The notes under the pieces are model-generated. The model saw only the letters and a program-made list of their open reading frames with translations. It was not told the DNA's origin and searched no databases. A program made the translations under genes and the position numbers. 64,000 nt of DNA from Ruegeria profundi (GTDB taxonomy: Bacteria > Pseudomonadota > Alphaproteobacteria > Rhodobacterales > Rhodobacteraceae): the NCBI RefSeq assembly GCF_001507545.1, contig NZ_LQBP01000009.1, positions 114,399 through 178,398 of the forward strand. Direction: 5' to 3'. Below, in pieces: positions 27,503 through 36,844 of this stretch (positions are counted from its first letter, which is position 1; each line of letters starts with the position of its first letter).

Positions 27503-29128
27503 CTAATCGTCTTCAATTTCAATCCGGGCTTCTTTGTGCATCGACAGCGAAGTTGTACCGGCCTCGATCGCATTCAAATGAACCCGTATGCGCCAGAGGT
27601 GATAAGCAACGCGATGCAACCACCGCATGGCATCCACTTGTGTGATCGCATCTTCATCTGAAATCTTGCCGTTAATGGCAGCTTCGAACAGGTGGACTCT
27701 CAGTACCTTACGCTGCTCACGGAACAAGGTTCTGAGCCGATTGAAAAGATCCTGCAAACCGGGAAAATCATCTGGGCTGTTTGGGCGCGCTTGCTTGGAG
27801 GTGGCGCCTGCCAGGATGCTGCGGCACCGACGCAATCTGTGTGAAGCACCAAGAGCGGACGTGCGATCAAATTGCCCACATCGGTACAAAAGGCGAAAGA
27901 GGTGGTCCAATGCGTGAAGTACCGACGCGACGATGGGGCCGAGCTCTTGGTTTCCTGCCAACGGTGGCATTTTGTCCAGGTAGGATTGAAGATCCAGAAG
28001 CGCCTCTTCCAATTCTTCGTGATCCGGTGGTCGTGAAGGCCAGTGAGTCAACATTCCCATTGACTGATTCAAGTGGTCACAGACCGCTGTGTTGAGCTTG
28101 AAAAGCGTGTGCGTGGCCGCCTCGACCGCAAGAGTGGGTTCGGCAAACAAGGACGGATCAAGTTCGTTGGACAAAGTCGTGCCACGCTCAGGAACCAACC
28201 ACTCGATAAGTCGGGCAAACGGCCGCGCCACGGGAAGTACAAGCAGAACTCCGAGCGCGTTAAAAAAGGTGTGAAACGCAACAAGTGCGATCTGACCATT
28301 GCCGTCGACGGTCCACGCTGTGACCCAGGTCGCAAATGGGCCAAGTATAAAAAATGCCAGAACGCCCGTCATGAAGTTGTAGATCACATGAGCAAGACCC
28401 GTTCGCCGTGCCATCGTGCCACCACCGACCGAGGCTAGCAGGGCAGTCAAGGTCGTGCCGACATCCATTCCAATGACGAGTGCTGCCGCTTGGGGAAAAC
28501 TGATGGCTCCGGCACCCAACGCCGCAAGCGCGGCAGCCACCCCGGCACTCGAGGATTGGGTGACAACGGTGATTGCAAACCCAATTGCGACCAGTTGCAG
28601 TCGCCCCAGCATCGTATCTGGCGGAAAGACTGAGGGGGTCACAACGCCTTCAAACGCGGCCATCCCATCTTTCATCAGATCAATGCCGACAAAAATCAGG
28701 CTGAACCCTGCCAGCGCCTGGCCGGTGAGCGCCACGTTCTGTCGCCGGGACAGGCGCAGCAGCGCGCCAAAGAAAATGAACGGCAACACGACTTCACCCA
28801 AATCCAGTTTGAACCCAAGCAGCGCAACCATCCAACCCGTGATTGTTGTTCCGATATTTGCGCCGAAAATGATGCCCAAGGCTTGAGGAAAGGTAAGAAG
28901 GCCAGATGCCACAAAGCCGACCGCGGCAACCGTTGTCGCGCTAGAGGATTGAATGACCGCGGTTGTCAGGGCGCCCGTTGCTGCTCCACTCAAAGGCGTT
29001 CGCGTAAACCTTGCCAGGAAGGAGCGCATTGATTTGCCGGCAAGTCCCTTCAGTCCCTCAGTGAGGAGAAACATCCCGAACAAAAAAATGCCGACGCCAC
29101 CGAGCGCAGAAAGAAAACTCCATAACAT
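27503..29128 (-). CDS. Na/Pi cotransporter family protein with PhoU-like tail
   Basis: A 541-residue membrane protein. Two inverted repeats carry the paired motifs TAVIQSSSATTVAAVGFVAS and VTQSSSAGVAAALAALGAG, plus GANIGTTIT and GMDVGTTLT, hallmarks of the NptA/YjbB family. About eight membrane segments end near residue 310. The remaining 220 residues form a soluble helical PhoU-like domain. Such proteins carry phosphate with sodium, often as exporters. The ATG at 29128 gives the usual MLWSFLSALGGVGIFLFGM start. It shares direction with the antiporter gene 179 bases upstream. Confidence 0.9.
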   Translation of the reverse strand: MLWSFLSALGGVGIFLFGMFLLTEGLKGLAGKSMRSFLARFTRTPLSGAATGALTTAVIQSSSATTVAAVGFVASGLLTFPQALGIIFGANIGTTITGWMVALLGFKLDLGEVVLPFIFFGALLRLSRRQNVALTGQALAGFSLIFVGIDLMKDGMAAFEGVVTPSVFPPDTMLGRLQLVAIGFAITVVTQSSSAGVAAALAALGAGAISFPQAAALVIGMDVGTTLTALLASVGGGTMARRTGLAHVIYNFMTGVLAFFILGPFATWVTAWTVDGNGQIALVAFHTFFNALGVLLVLPVARPFARLIEWLVPERGTTLSNELDPSLFAEPTLAVEAATHTLFKLNTAVCDHLNQSMGMLTHWPSRPPDHEELEEALLDLQSYLDKMPPLAGNQELGPIVASVLHALDHLFRLLYRCGQFDRTSALGASHRLRRCRSILAGATSKQARPNSPDDFPGLQDLFNRLRTLFREQRKVLRVHLFEAAINGKISDEDAITQVDAMRWLHRVAYHLWRIRVHLNAIEAGTTSLSMHKEARIEIEDD

Positions 29129-29307
29129 AACGCAAACCTACCGCTAATTCGCATTCCAAAAAATCGCTTGGGTCCAATTTTGGTGGATGCAAAGATTGAT
29201 CGCGACCCGAAAGGCCACTGCTTGTGATCCGCTGACAGCACTAAGCCCATGGTCGTCAGCCGGTCCGGATACGTCACTGTAACGCCCCGATCATGACTGT
29301 TGAGGCC

Positions 29308-30483
29308 TCACTGTTTTGGCGATTGTTTTGAAACTTTTAGAATGGCCGCCAAGGTTACCGGTGGTCCGATGATCTCGAATACGACAGTGCTGGCTATTGT
29401 AAACGCCATAATGGTCGAGGCCCATTCCGGAAAACGCTCGCCAGCAACAAGTGCCATACCTATGGCAACGCCTGCCTGCGGGAGTAGCGCGGGACCATAC
29501 CAGGGCACTTCCTGATGAGGCACACCGCCCAATCGAGCGCCAATGACCCCTCCGATAAGCCTGGAAAAGATTCTAAGAAGGATAAATGCGACGCCTGCCC
29601 ATCCCAATAGCTTCAGCGCGTCCACCTCCAACAAAGCACCAGCCAAAAGGAAGAAAATGATCATGAATGGCCACTGTATGTGTTCTATCTCGTGGAAAGC
29701 CCGGTCGTGATGCCGCGCGAAATTGCCAATGACGGCCCCCGTGGTCATTGCTGTAACTAGAAGAGACACTTCCAGCCACAATGCAAAACCGGCCGCAAGA
29801 AACACGATCCCGATTGCCTCTGCCTGTAGCGGCTCACCGGGTTTAAGCCGACCAGTCAAGTAAGCGGAAGGAGCACCCAACACGCAACCCAACACAATTG
29901 CGCCACCCAGATCCCATGCTGCGCCGGACAGAACGCTACTCCAACCGTTCGCTTGATCAACCAGGACAAGTGCCACACTGAACACTATCAAACCCCACGC
30001 ATCATCAATGGCGACGATCCCTTTGAGTGTGTCCGTAAAGTCATTCTTGACACCGGATTGATGGATGACATCCGCCATTGCAGCAGGAGCCGTCGCCGTT
30101 GCGATGGAGGCGAGCAGCAATGCAAGGCCTGAAGCCAATCCGAGAAGTGACAATCCGGTTGTCACAATGACAAGGGTGGCAAACACAATCGCGAGGGAGA
30201 CCGTGAAAATCGCAAGCCCATGACGTGTGAGGTTCTTGCGGGTCAACGAGCCCCCTAAAAGAAACGCCACCATGGTGAGGGCAACGATCGAAACCTCATC
30301 GAACCACTGCGCAACGTCGTCTGGAATGACATTTAGGCCCGCGTCCCCAATCGAAACCCCAAGCAACAAGAGCAAAGTTACCCGAGGCAGCCGCGTAGCA
30401 CGCCCCAACTGGTCGGCTGCAAGTCCGGCCAGGAAAAGCACCCCCAAGGTTACGAGAAAACCAGCAAATTCCATATCCGACAC
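29308..30483 (-). CDS. Cation:proton antiporter (CPA family)
   Basis: A 391-residue integral membrane protein with about 12 hydrophobic segments and the Na+/H+ exchanger (PF00999) layout. The ion-site pair is in GIVAIDDAWGLIVF, and the following helices match the second half of NhaP/Kef-type carriers. It lacks the C-terminal RCK/TrkA-N domain of Kef proteins. The start may be GTG at 30483 or ATG at 30474. An FNR-like box lies 27 bases upstream, in the gap shared with the divergent cyclase gene. Exported ion (Na+ or K+) unknown. Confidence 0.87.
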   Translation of the reverse strand: MSDMEFAGFLVTLGVLFLAGLAADQLGRATRLPRVTLLLLLGVSIGDAGLNVIPDDVAQWFDEVSIVALTMVAFLLGGSLTRKNLTRHGLAIFTVSLAIVFATLVIVTTGLSLLGLASGLALLLASIATATAPAAMADVIHQSGVKNDFTDTLKGIVAIDDAWGLIVFSVALVLVDQANGWSSVLSGAAWDLGGAIVLGCVLGAPSAYLTGRLKPGEPLQAEAIGIVFLAAGFALWLEVSLLVTAMTTGAVIGNFARHHDRAFHEIEHIQWPFMIIFFLLAGALLEVDALKLLGWAGVAFILLRIFSRLIGGVIGARLGGVPHQEVPWYGPALLPQAGVAIGMALVAGERFPEWASTIMAFTIASTVVFEIIGPPVTLAAILKVSKQSPKQ

Positions 30484-30509
30484 TTGAGCATGCCGAACGT
30501 GCTGAGACT

Positions 30510-30523
30510 TTGATCAGGATCAT
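30510..30523. promoter_or_regulatory. FNR-like box between antiporter and cyclase genes
   Basis: TTGAT-CAGG-ATCAT matches the FNR/FnrL consensus TTGAT-N4-ATCAA at nine of ten positions. It lies in the 200-base divergent gap, so it could act on either gene. Two further matches occur at 32613 and 33733. Confidence 0.5.
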
Positions 30524-30686
30524 AATGGCCGACCGACGCTGCGCCTGATCTTTCCGGTCGGGCTGAATCCTTGCTCGGCGTGGTTGAACCTATGCCACCC
30601 GAACAAAGCAGCTGACCTGGATATGCGCGAGGCCACCAAACACAAGATGTCTTTTCCACGTAATGCATTTTGCGCTACGAAGGGAC

Positions 30687-32402
30687 ATGAACGGAGACCG
30701 CAGACTTTCGGCAGTACTCTCGGCCGATGTAGTAAACTACTCGGGCCAGATAAAGGCGGATGAGAACCGGACTCTCAGTGAACTCCGTGTCCTGCGCCGC
30801 GAGATATTTGATCCATTGGTCAGTGATCATCGCGGCAATATCGTAAAGAAAATGGGTGATGGGTGGATAGTCGAGTTCAATTCGGTCTCTGACGCAGTGC
30901 GATGTGCATTGGATCTTCAAAGCCAAGTGTCAACTCAATCCTCGCTTAAACTGCGAGTTGGCGTGCATCTTGGAGATATCGTGTTCGACGAAGATGACAT
31001 TTTCGGCGATGGCATCAACATCGCTGCTCGGCTGCAAGAAGCATCCAACGAAGAAGCCGTGTTAATTTCCGATGTCGTCCATCGAAGTCTTGACGAACGC
31101 CTCGCCGAGCAATTCCATCGCGCAGGCAAACGGCAGTTCAAGAACGCCCCGTCGCCGGTCGAAGTTTTTCAATGGTCGCCCCCCGGTTCCGCCCCACCGC
31201 GCGTGACACCGGCTGGCCATGCAAAGTCTCTGCTGATCGGCGTTCTGCCCTTCGATAATCTTTCCTCTGACCCCGATCAGGAATTCTTTGCGGATGGTAT
31301 TACAGAAGAAATCATTACCACCCTGTCAAAGCTACCAAACCTACTGGTCGTCGCGCGCAACTCTACTTTCGTTTACAAAGGGCGCTCAGTAGATGTGAAG
31401 CAGGTTGGTCTGGAACAGGGTGTTGATCTTGTTCTTGAGGGAAGTGTCCGACAAAGCGGCAGCCGCGTTCGCATCACCGCACAGCTGATCGATGCAAAAT
31501 CCGGAATGCACATTTGGGCGGACCGCTATGATCGCCTCATGGAAGATGTCTTTGAGGTGCAGGATGAAATTGCCCTCAGAATAGCAACCGAGCTCCAAGT
31601 AGAGCTATTGGCGGGCGAGATGGCTCGGTTCCGGGGTTCGGGGACCAAAAACCTGAATGCCTGGGCGGCTCAACTTCAAGCCGTAGAAGCTTCGCGCAGG
31701 ATAACGAAGGAAGCACAGGCTGATGCGCGCCGGTTTGCACAACAGGCCATTGCGCTTGATCCGGGATACTCTGCCCCTTATTGCACTTTGGGGTTCATAT
31801 GTACCGTCGAAGCCCGGCATGGCTTTGCCGCGGACCGAAGCGCCACGTTGGCCGAGGCACGTGACTGCGCGCGGCGGGCTTTGGAAATAGACAGCTACAA
31901 CCCCGAGGCGCATGCAATTGCGGGTTTTGCGGATGCAATCGACGGCAGGCTGATACCGGCGATCGAGAAGTTCAATGAAGCATTGGCGTTAAATCCAAAC
32001 CATGCAGATGTAGCTGCACGATTGTCCCTTACACTGGCTTTTAACGGTCAAGCGGACAAAGCCATAAAAGTTGCACAGCAAGCTATTACGCTGAACCCTC
32101 ATTATCCGGGCTGGTATGCTGGCGTTCTGGGATTGGCCCTTCGGCTTGATGGTCGTTATGAGGAGGCCAAAGCCGCATTCACAGAATATGGCCAAAGGGT
32201 AGAAGGCTTCGGGCACCTCGACCTCGTGATCGTCCACGTGGAAATGGAAAATATTGAGGCCGCGCGAGACGAAGCACGCTACGTGATGAAATACCGTCCG
32301 AAGTTTTCCATCTCAGAGTGGGCCAAAACCCAACTTTTCTCTAACAACGAACAATTGGAGAAAGACTGCGCATCATTGCGTTTAGCCGGCTTGCCCGAAT
32401 AG
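30687..32402 (+). CDS. Class III adenylate/guanylate cyclase with TolB-like and TPR regions
   Basis: A 571-residue protein. Residues 1-165 are a class III cyclase domain (LSAVLSADVVNYSG with a metal aspartate, then KKMGDGWIVEF and DGINIAARLQ). Residues 185-320 are a TolB-N-like domain (GVLPFDNLSSDPDQEFFADG). The rest is a series of TPR repeats (for example ALALNPNHADVAARLSLTLA). This architecture is common in rhizobia and roseobacters and is thought to make cAMP in response to protein-protein contacts. No membrane segment is seen. The ATG at 30687 has AGGGA just upstream; ATG at 30663 is an in-frame alternative. Confidence 0.88.
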   Translation: MNGDRRLSAVLSADVVNYSGQIKADENRTLSELRVLRREIFDPLVSDHRGNIVKKMGDGWIVEFNSVSDAVRCALDLQSQVSTQSSLKLRVGVHLGDIVFDEDDIFGDGINIAARLQEASNEEAVLISDVVHRSLDERLAEQFHRAGKRQFKNAPSPVEVFQWSPPGSAPPRVTPAGHAKSLLIGVLPFDNLSSDPDQEFFADGITEEIITTLSKLPNLLVVARNSTFVYKGRSVDVKQVGLEQGVDLVLEGSVRQSGSRVRITAQLIDAKSGMHIWADRYDRLMEDVFEVQDEIALRIATELQVELLAGEMARFRGSGTKNLNAWAAQLQAVEASRRITKEAQADARRFAQQAIALDPGYSAPYCTLGFICTVEARHGFAADRSATLAEARDCARRALEIDSYNPEAHAIAGFADAIDGRLIPAIEKFNEALALNPNHADVAARLSLTLAFNGQADKAIKVAQQAITLNPHYPGWYAGVLGLALRLDGRYEEAKAAFTEYGQRVEGFGHLDLVIVHVEMENIEAARDEARYVMKYRPKFSISEWAKTQLFSNNEQLEKDCASLRLAGLPE

Positions 32403-32612
32403 GTAAAACGCTAATCTAAGACATGGTCATTTGCATAGAGAGCTGACCTTCGTAATGTTCGATTGGCGCTGCTTACAGTGAATGACACCAGCCTGCCCTG
32501 TGGACAGAGCCGGCTTTGGCTGCGAAGGTTCGAACGTTGTGGCGGTCACGGTACCTTCGTTTGCTTGTCCGTTAGACCATTTCTTGCTTAGCTTTTGCAC
32601 AGCCGGTCATTT

Positions 32613-32626
32613 TTGACCGGGATCAA
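32613..32626. promoter_or_regulatory. FNR-like box upstream of cytochrome c gene
   Basis: TTGAC-CGGG-ATCAA, a strong match to the FNR/FnrL/Anr consensus, centred about 66 bases before the cytochrome ATG. At that distance it could activate from near -41.5 if transcription begins about 25 bases before the ATG. Confidence 0.65.
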
Positions 32627-32685
32627 AGCATCAACCCCGTCAGAGCGATTACTTTAAATCATGAAGCAAAGGAACATTGTCGCAA

Positions 32686-33099
32686 ATGAAGCTTTATCTG
32701 GCCTTGCTCCCACTTATTTTTCTTGGTTCTTCCCTTGCAGCACAAAGTGTTGGCCAATCGCTGTATTCGTCAAACTGCGTCCCGTGCCACGGCATAGACG
32801 GAAAAGGTGACGGTCCCCTCGCAGCGCAGCTGGGGACACCGCCAGCAGACCTGACGACGATAGCAGAGCGTCGCGACGGCGTATGGCCTATGCTTGAGAT
32901 CATGGCGATACTGGATGGGTACTCTCGGAATACCCTACCCCGTGAGGATATGCCGGTGTTCGAGAACTTTTTGGATAATGAGATGAGCGAATTCGATACC
33001 GGAAATGGTCAAATGGTATTGGTGCCCACCAAGCTCATTGAAATCGTCAAATATCTTGAAAAAATACAGGATCCCGAGCCTACGTCCTATGTTCCATGA
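32686..33099 (+). CDS. Periplasmic class I-type cytochrome c
   Basis: A 137-residue c-type cytochrome. A Sec signal peptide (MKLYLALLPLIFLGSSLAAQ) is followed by YSSNCVPCHGIDGKGDGPLA with one CxxCH heme motif. A sixth-ligand methionine may be M76 or M95 (EDMPVF). Similar small cytochromes pass electrons in the periplasm. GGAA lies 15 bases before the ATG. An FNR-like box upstream suggests induction at low oxygen. Its redox partner is not in the window. Confidence 0.85.
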   Translation: MKLYLALLPLIFLGSSLAAQSVGQSLYSSNCVPCHGIDGKGDGPLAAQLGTPPADLTTIAERRDGVWPMLEIMAILDGYSRNTLPREDMPVFENFLDNEMSEFDTGNGQMVLVPTKLIEIVKYLEKIQDPEPTSYVP

Positions 33100-33401
33100 C
33101 GCGGCCAGCTATCAAGATAAAACTCCAAGGATGCTGAATATCAAGTGCGTGGATACAGCCCTTGGCAACCAGTGTATTGGCAAGGTGTTAAACGCCAGTG
33201 TCGGTACTGCAGCAAGCCGCCAGGTTTAATTTACGCGATAAGTGTTTTTCCGCGCCTGCTTTGGATGCCGTGCAGTATCTGCTCCGGGCCTCACCGACCG
33301 AATACCCCAAGCCCCCGCACACGAAACCGGCTTAGCGAAACCGCGACACAGTCCGCCAACCCGGTTTTCACGGCGGGCTTACCTGACCCCAACAGGATTC
33401 T
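33100..33401. other. Gene-free region
   Basis: About 300 bases between the cytochrome gene and the convergent small-protein gene. No frame here has a ribosome site or family resemblance, and no strong hairpin was found. Confidence 0.55.
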
Positions 33402-33680
33402 CTATTCACTCACGCCACGCGCAGCCTGAGGGTGCTCAGCCAGGAACCCCCGCAAAACAGCAAACAAAGCCTGCGCATGTTGAGCATCATCCGCATGCAA
33501 AGCGGCGCGAATATCGTCGCAGATCATTTCGTGTACTTTTTGTGGCCCGTGGTGAACCTGCATCAGGTAATTCCCCATCAGCGCAGCGTCATATGTTGTT
33601 AAATGCTCGTGCTCAGCGAGCGCATCAATCTCTGCCCGCGTGAGCGCGGACATGTCTTCGATATCTTCTACCGAAATCAT
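33402..33680 (-). CDS. Conserved small helical protein of unknown function
   Basis: A 92-residue, acidic, all-helical product beginning MISVEDIEDMSALTRAEIDA and containing ALMGNYLMQVHHGPQKVHEM. I recall similar N-termini in uncharacterised alphaproteobacterial proteins, but no function is known. GAGG stands about nine bases before the ATG at 33678-33680, while the six-codon longer frame lacks support. An FNR-like box sits 53 bases upstream, suggesting membership of the same oxygen-regulated set as the cytochrome. Confidence 0.72.
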   Translation of the reverse strand: MISVEDIEDMSALTRAEIDALAEHEHLTTYDAALMGNYLMQVHHGPQKVHEMICDDIRAALHADDAQHAQALFAVLRGFLAEHPQAARGVSE

Positions 33681-33732
33681 GGTTCTCAGCCTCCTCACCC
33701 GTGAACACTAACCATCAAAACGGCATAGTTCC

Positions 33733-33746
33733 TTGATTTCGCTCAA
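33733..33746. promoter_or_regulatory. FNR-like box between small protein and SDR genes
   Basis: TTGAT-TTCG-CTCAA matches the FNR consensus at nine of ten positions. It lies 53 bases before the minus-strand small-protein gene and 120 bases before the SDR gene. Confidence 0.45.
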
Positions 33747-33866
33747 GCGCCGGCCAGCCCGCTTTTCATGCGAGATTAGTTTTGGCCTCTCCGCCAAAAG
33801 CGGTTAGCTAGGGTTACACTTTATGGCAAAGCACCTTTTAACGACGCCAAGTTCGGAGACATCACC

Positions 33867-34595
33867 ATGAAAACAGCAGTTGTGACCGGGGCTGCCGGAG
33901 GGATGGGGCAGGCTATTAGCCGCCATCTACATGCAGATGGAATGCACGTGATCGGACTGGACCTTGACGCAGAAGGGTTGGGCGAACTGGCAGCTGAACT
34001 GGGTGGAAATTTCACGCCTATCTCTGTTGACCTGACTGATCCTGAGGCCATTTCCCGCACGTTTGCTGAAATCAAAACAGAGCATGGCGGTTTGGATGCT
34101 TTGGTAAACAATGCAGGAACCTGCCTCATGTCAGATTTCCCGCACATTCCGGCCGAGGAATTAGACAGACAGATGGCGATCAATTTTACCTCTGCGTTCC
34201 ATTGCTGCCAGCAGGCGGTTCAATTGATGCTGGACCGTGACGGCATCAAGAAAATCGTCAATATTTCGTCGAACGGAGCCTATAATTTTGATGTTTTTGA
34301 CCCGCCACACTACCGCGCGTCCAAAGCGGCATTGGACACGCTGACCAAAGACCTTGCCCGGCGCTATGCACGCGACAAGATCTGCGTGAATTCTCTGGCT
34401 CCGGCCATGACCGAGACACCGCTTTTTGGCGTCCTTACCGAAGATGTTTTGCAGTCAGCCATCGATGCCATGCCACATGGCAAAGCGATGCGGCCTGAAC
34501 AAATCGCATCTTGGGTCAGCTTTCTTATCTCGCCAGCAGGCGATGTTTCCAGCGGCAACGTTATTATCCTGAATCAGGGGCGCGACGTCAGATAA
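33867..34595 (+). CDS. Short-chain dehydrogenase/reductase
   Basis: A 242-residue SDR. The cofactor motif is TGAAGGMG (residues 8-15), then NNAG, the catalytic serine in VNISSNGAYNF and the YxxxK pair in HYRASKAALD. Aspartates after the second strand (GLDLDAEG) suggest NAD over NADP. GGAG precedes the ATG. Substrate unknown. It converges on the lactonase-like gene, with 52 bases between the two stops. Confidence 0.9.
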   Translation: MKTAVVTGAAGGMGQAISRHLHADGMHVIGLDLDAEGLGELAAELGGNFTPISVDLTDPEAISRTFAEIKTEHGGLDALVNNAGTCLMSDFPHIPAEELDRQMAINFTSAFHCCQQAVQLMLDRDGIKKIVNISSNGAYNFDVFDPPHYRASKAALDTLTKDLARRYARDKICVNSLAPAMTETPLFGVLTEDVLQSAIDAMPHGKAMRPEQIASWVSFLISPAGDVSSGNVIILNQGRDVR

Positions 34596-34647
34596 TCCGT
34601 TTGCACTAAGCACGCTTACTGAGACAGCAGCGCCTAATTCTATGGGT

Positions 34648-35403
34648 TCAGCTATAGACCTCTGGTGCTTTTTTCAATTCGGGCCACTGCTTTGGACAAT
34701 GCCCGTAGATCACAAAGGCATTTCGCTTGGATGCCAGCCGCATAAGCCGGTCCGCGCTGGCAATTGCGGCCTCTTCGTCCCAGGATCCGGCAAATTTCTC
34801 GTCGATTTCTTCCGGTCGAGAGATCGCATCACTGGTTAGCAAAAAGGTGCCAGACGGAAGATCGACCATCACTGCGATCTGGCCTGGCGCGTGGCCAGGT
34901 GCCGCCAGAACGGTAAGTCCCGGTCCGATCTCTACATCACCCTCAACTTCTAGGTACTCCTGATCTGGCCATTCCAGCGGTTGTACGTCACCCCAGTATA
35001 ACGGGCGCGGCAAAGCGCGCTCCGTGGCCGAGATCAATATGGGTGAGGCAGGAAAAGCGCCCAATGCACCGATATGGTCGATATGGGTATGCGTACAAAC
35101 CTGCAGTGTGATGTCCGACGAATCCAGCCCCAGCTTTGCCAATTGTGATTGTGGTAGATTTTCGGGGCCGCAGTGCAAGACCTCACCAAACTCAAACAGA
35201 CGATCTTCCTGAACTGCAGCTTCGGTGTCGGTTGCGTATTTTTCGGGGAAACCCGTGTCGACCAGAATCGCCTCTCCGGCATCGGTGCGGATCAAAAACC
35301 CGCAAATCCCGATGATGCGACCATTGGAATTGACCTTGAACAGCCCATAGTTCAGCACGGCCAGATCGCGTGGACGCCCTTTGACAAATCCCTTTGCTTT
35401 CAC
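34648..35403 (-). CDS. N-acyl-homoserine lactonase-family metallo-hydrolase
   Basis: A 251-residue MBL-fold hydrolase. The dinuclear zinc motif HTHIDH is at 105-110; other ligands are likely H172 (APGHAPGQ), D192 (TSDAIS) and a C-terminal His (YGHCP). The fold and length fit the AiiA/AhlS lactonase branch, which opens the lactone ring of AHL signals. Some relatives act on other lactones. It starts with GTG and has GGAGAGA upstream. It diverges from the aminotransferase gene by 41 bases. No AHL synthase or LuxR gene is in the window. Confidence 0.8.
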   Translation of the reverse strand: MKAKGFVKGRPRDLAVLNYGLFKVNSNGRIIGICGFLIRTDAGEAILVDTGFPEKYATDTEAAVQEDRLFEFGEVLHCGPENLPQSQLAKLGLDSSDITLQVCTHTHIDHIGALGAFPASPILISATERALPRPLYWGDVQPLEWPDQEYLEVEGDVEIGPGLTVLAAPGHAPGQIAVMVDLPSGTFLLTSDAISRPEEIDEKFAGSWDEEAAIASADRLMRLASKRNAFVIYGHCPKQWPELKKAPEVYS

Positions 35404-35444
35404 ACACTCTCTCCTTGTTTGGTCACAAGGATTTCGAGCGCGGC

Positions 35445-36572
35445 ATGAAAGTCAAGATACACACGCTTTTTCAGTACCTGCTGGATACAACAGAAGCGGA
35501 CCCCGAAGCCTTCGTCGGGTTTTCTTTGTCCGAGTCTCCGCGTCTGGGCGAGTTTTTGGATGCGCTGGACCCAGCGCTGCCGCTGGATTGGAACCAGAAA
35601 AGCTTTCGCGGCTTACCTGCCCTTAGGAACCATGTATTGGATAGGGCTGGTCTTGCCGGCATATGTCGACCAGATGATGTTCTTATCACGGCAGGCGCGG
35701 CTGAGGCCAATTACCTTGCATTCATGCAAGTGGTCCAGCCAGGTGACGAAGTGGTAACTGAACGTCCGGGCTGGCCACAAGCGGGTGTGCTGGCTGAAGC
35801 AGTCGGCGCAACTCTCAAAGTGGTGGGTCGGGATGAGGCCTCGGGCTGGTCCTTGCCGCTAGATGCTATTGAGGCCGCAGTGACCCAACGAACGCGTCTT
35901 ATCTTTCTCACCAACCCAAACAATCCGACCGGACGCCTGATGACCCGCGGCGAACTTGAAAGACTGGTCCAAATCGCGGATCGCGTTGGTGCGTGGCTGG
36001 TTGTGGACGAGGTGTACGCAGGTTTGGAATGGGAAGGTGCGCGTGCGCCTTCGATTGCCGGGATGTATCCGCGCGGCATCACAACAGGAAGCGTTTCCAA
36101 AGCGCTTGGTCTGCAAGGGTTGCGTACTGGTTGGATGATTTGCCGTGACCCGGATTTGATCTGGGATGCAATCATTCTGCGGGAAAACTCCAGCGAGATT
36201 ATGAATATACTTGGCGAAGTGATTGCTGAAATCGCGCTGAGGCCCGACAGGTATGATCAGGCTATACAAACGGCGCGGGCAGCGGGGCTAAGAACGCTTG
36301 AGCGACTTGATGAATTTGTCTTGAGTCAACCGCGTCTGGAATGGGTTAAACCGCAGGCCGGGTTGATTGGCCTGGCACGGCTCGACGGGATTGATGGCAA
36401 CGCGTTTGCCAAACGTTTGCTGGCCGATCCCTACCGCACGTTCCTTTTGCCGGGCTCCTCTTACGGCATGCCCAACCACATCCGACTGGGCGTCGGAGGA
36501 GGCACCGCAGCCAACCTGGATCTCGGGTTGGAACGTATGGGCGAACTTTTGGCGAACTGGCAGAGTTGTTAA
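35445..36572 (+). CDS. Class I/II PLP-dependent aminotransferase
   Basis: A 375-residue fold-type I aminotransferase. It has LTNPNNPTGRLMTRGE, VVDEVYAGLEWEG and the PLP lysine in TTGSVSKALGLQGLRTGW. Arg in HIRLGVGG is the carboxylate anchor near the C-terminus. The ATG at 35445 is preferred over an open frame 17 codons longer because the short form starts where relatives do. It shares a short divergent gap with the lactonase-like gene. The amino donor is not predictable. Confidence 0.88.
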   Translation: MKVKIHTLFQYLLDTTEADPEAFVGFSLSESPRLGEFLDALDPALPLDWNQKSFRGLPALRNHVLDRAGLAGICRPDDVLITAGAAEANYLAFMQVVQPGDEVVTERPGWPQAGVLAEAVGATLKVVGRDEASGWSLPLDAIEAAVTQRTRLIFLTNPNNPTGRLMTRGELERLVQIADRVGAWLVVDEVYAGLEWEGARAPSIAGMYPRGITTGSVSKALGLQGLRTGWMICRDPDLIWDAIILRENSSEIMNILGEVIAEIALRPDRYDQAIQTARAAGLRTLERLDEFVLSQPRLEWVKPQAGLIGLARLDGIDGNAFAKRLLADPYRTFLLPGSSYGMPNHIRLGVGGGTAANLDLGLERMGELLANWQSC

Positions 36573-36844
36573 ACTCAGGCTTTGTAATGAAGCTGGGAAA
36601 ACAAAGCAGAAGTACGCAACCTGAACTCCGTTTGGTGCGGGAGATATATTGCCCCCCAGCCCCGACCGCACGCTATCAAACAGCGGGTTAAAGTTCTGGG
36701 AAGGTCCGCTGCTGTGCAGGATTTCCGATCGGTCAGGAACCCAGATGAATCTCATTCATCCATGCCGTGAGAAATTCGCCTTCGCCATGGGATTGGCCGC
36801 TTGATAGGCAAAAACCTGCAGTGCAGAAACTCAGGAGATTTCCC

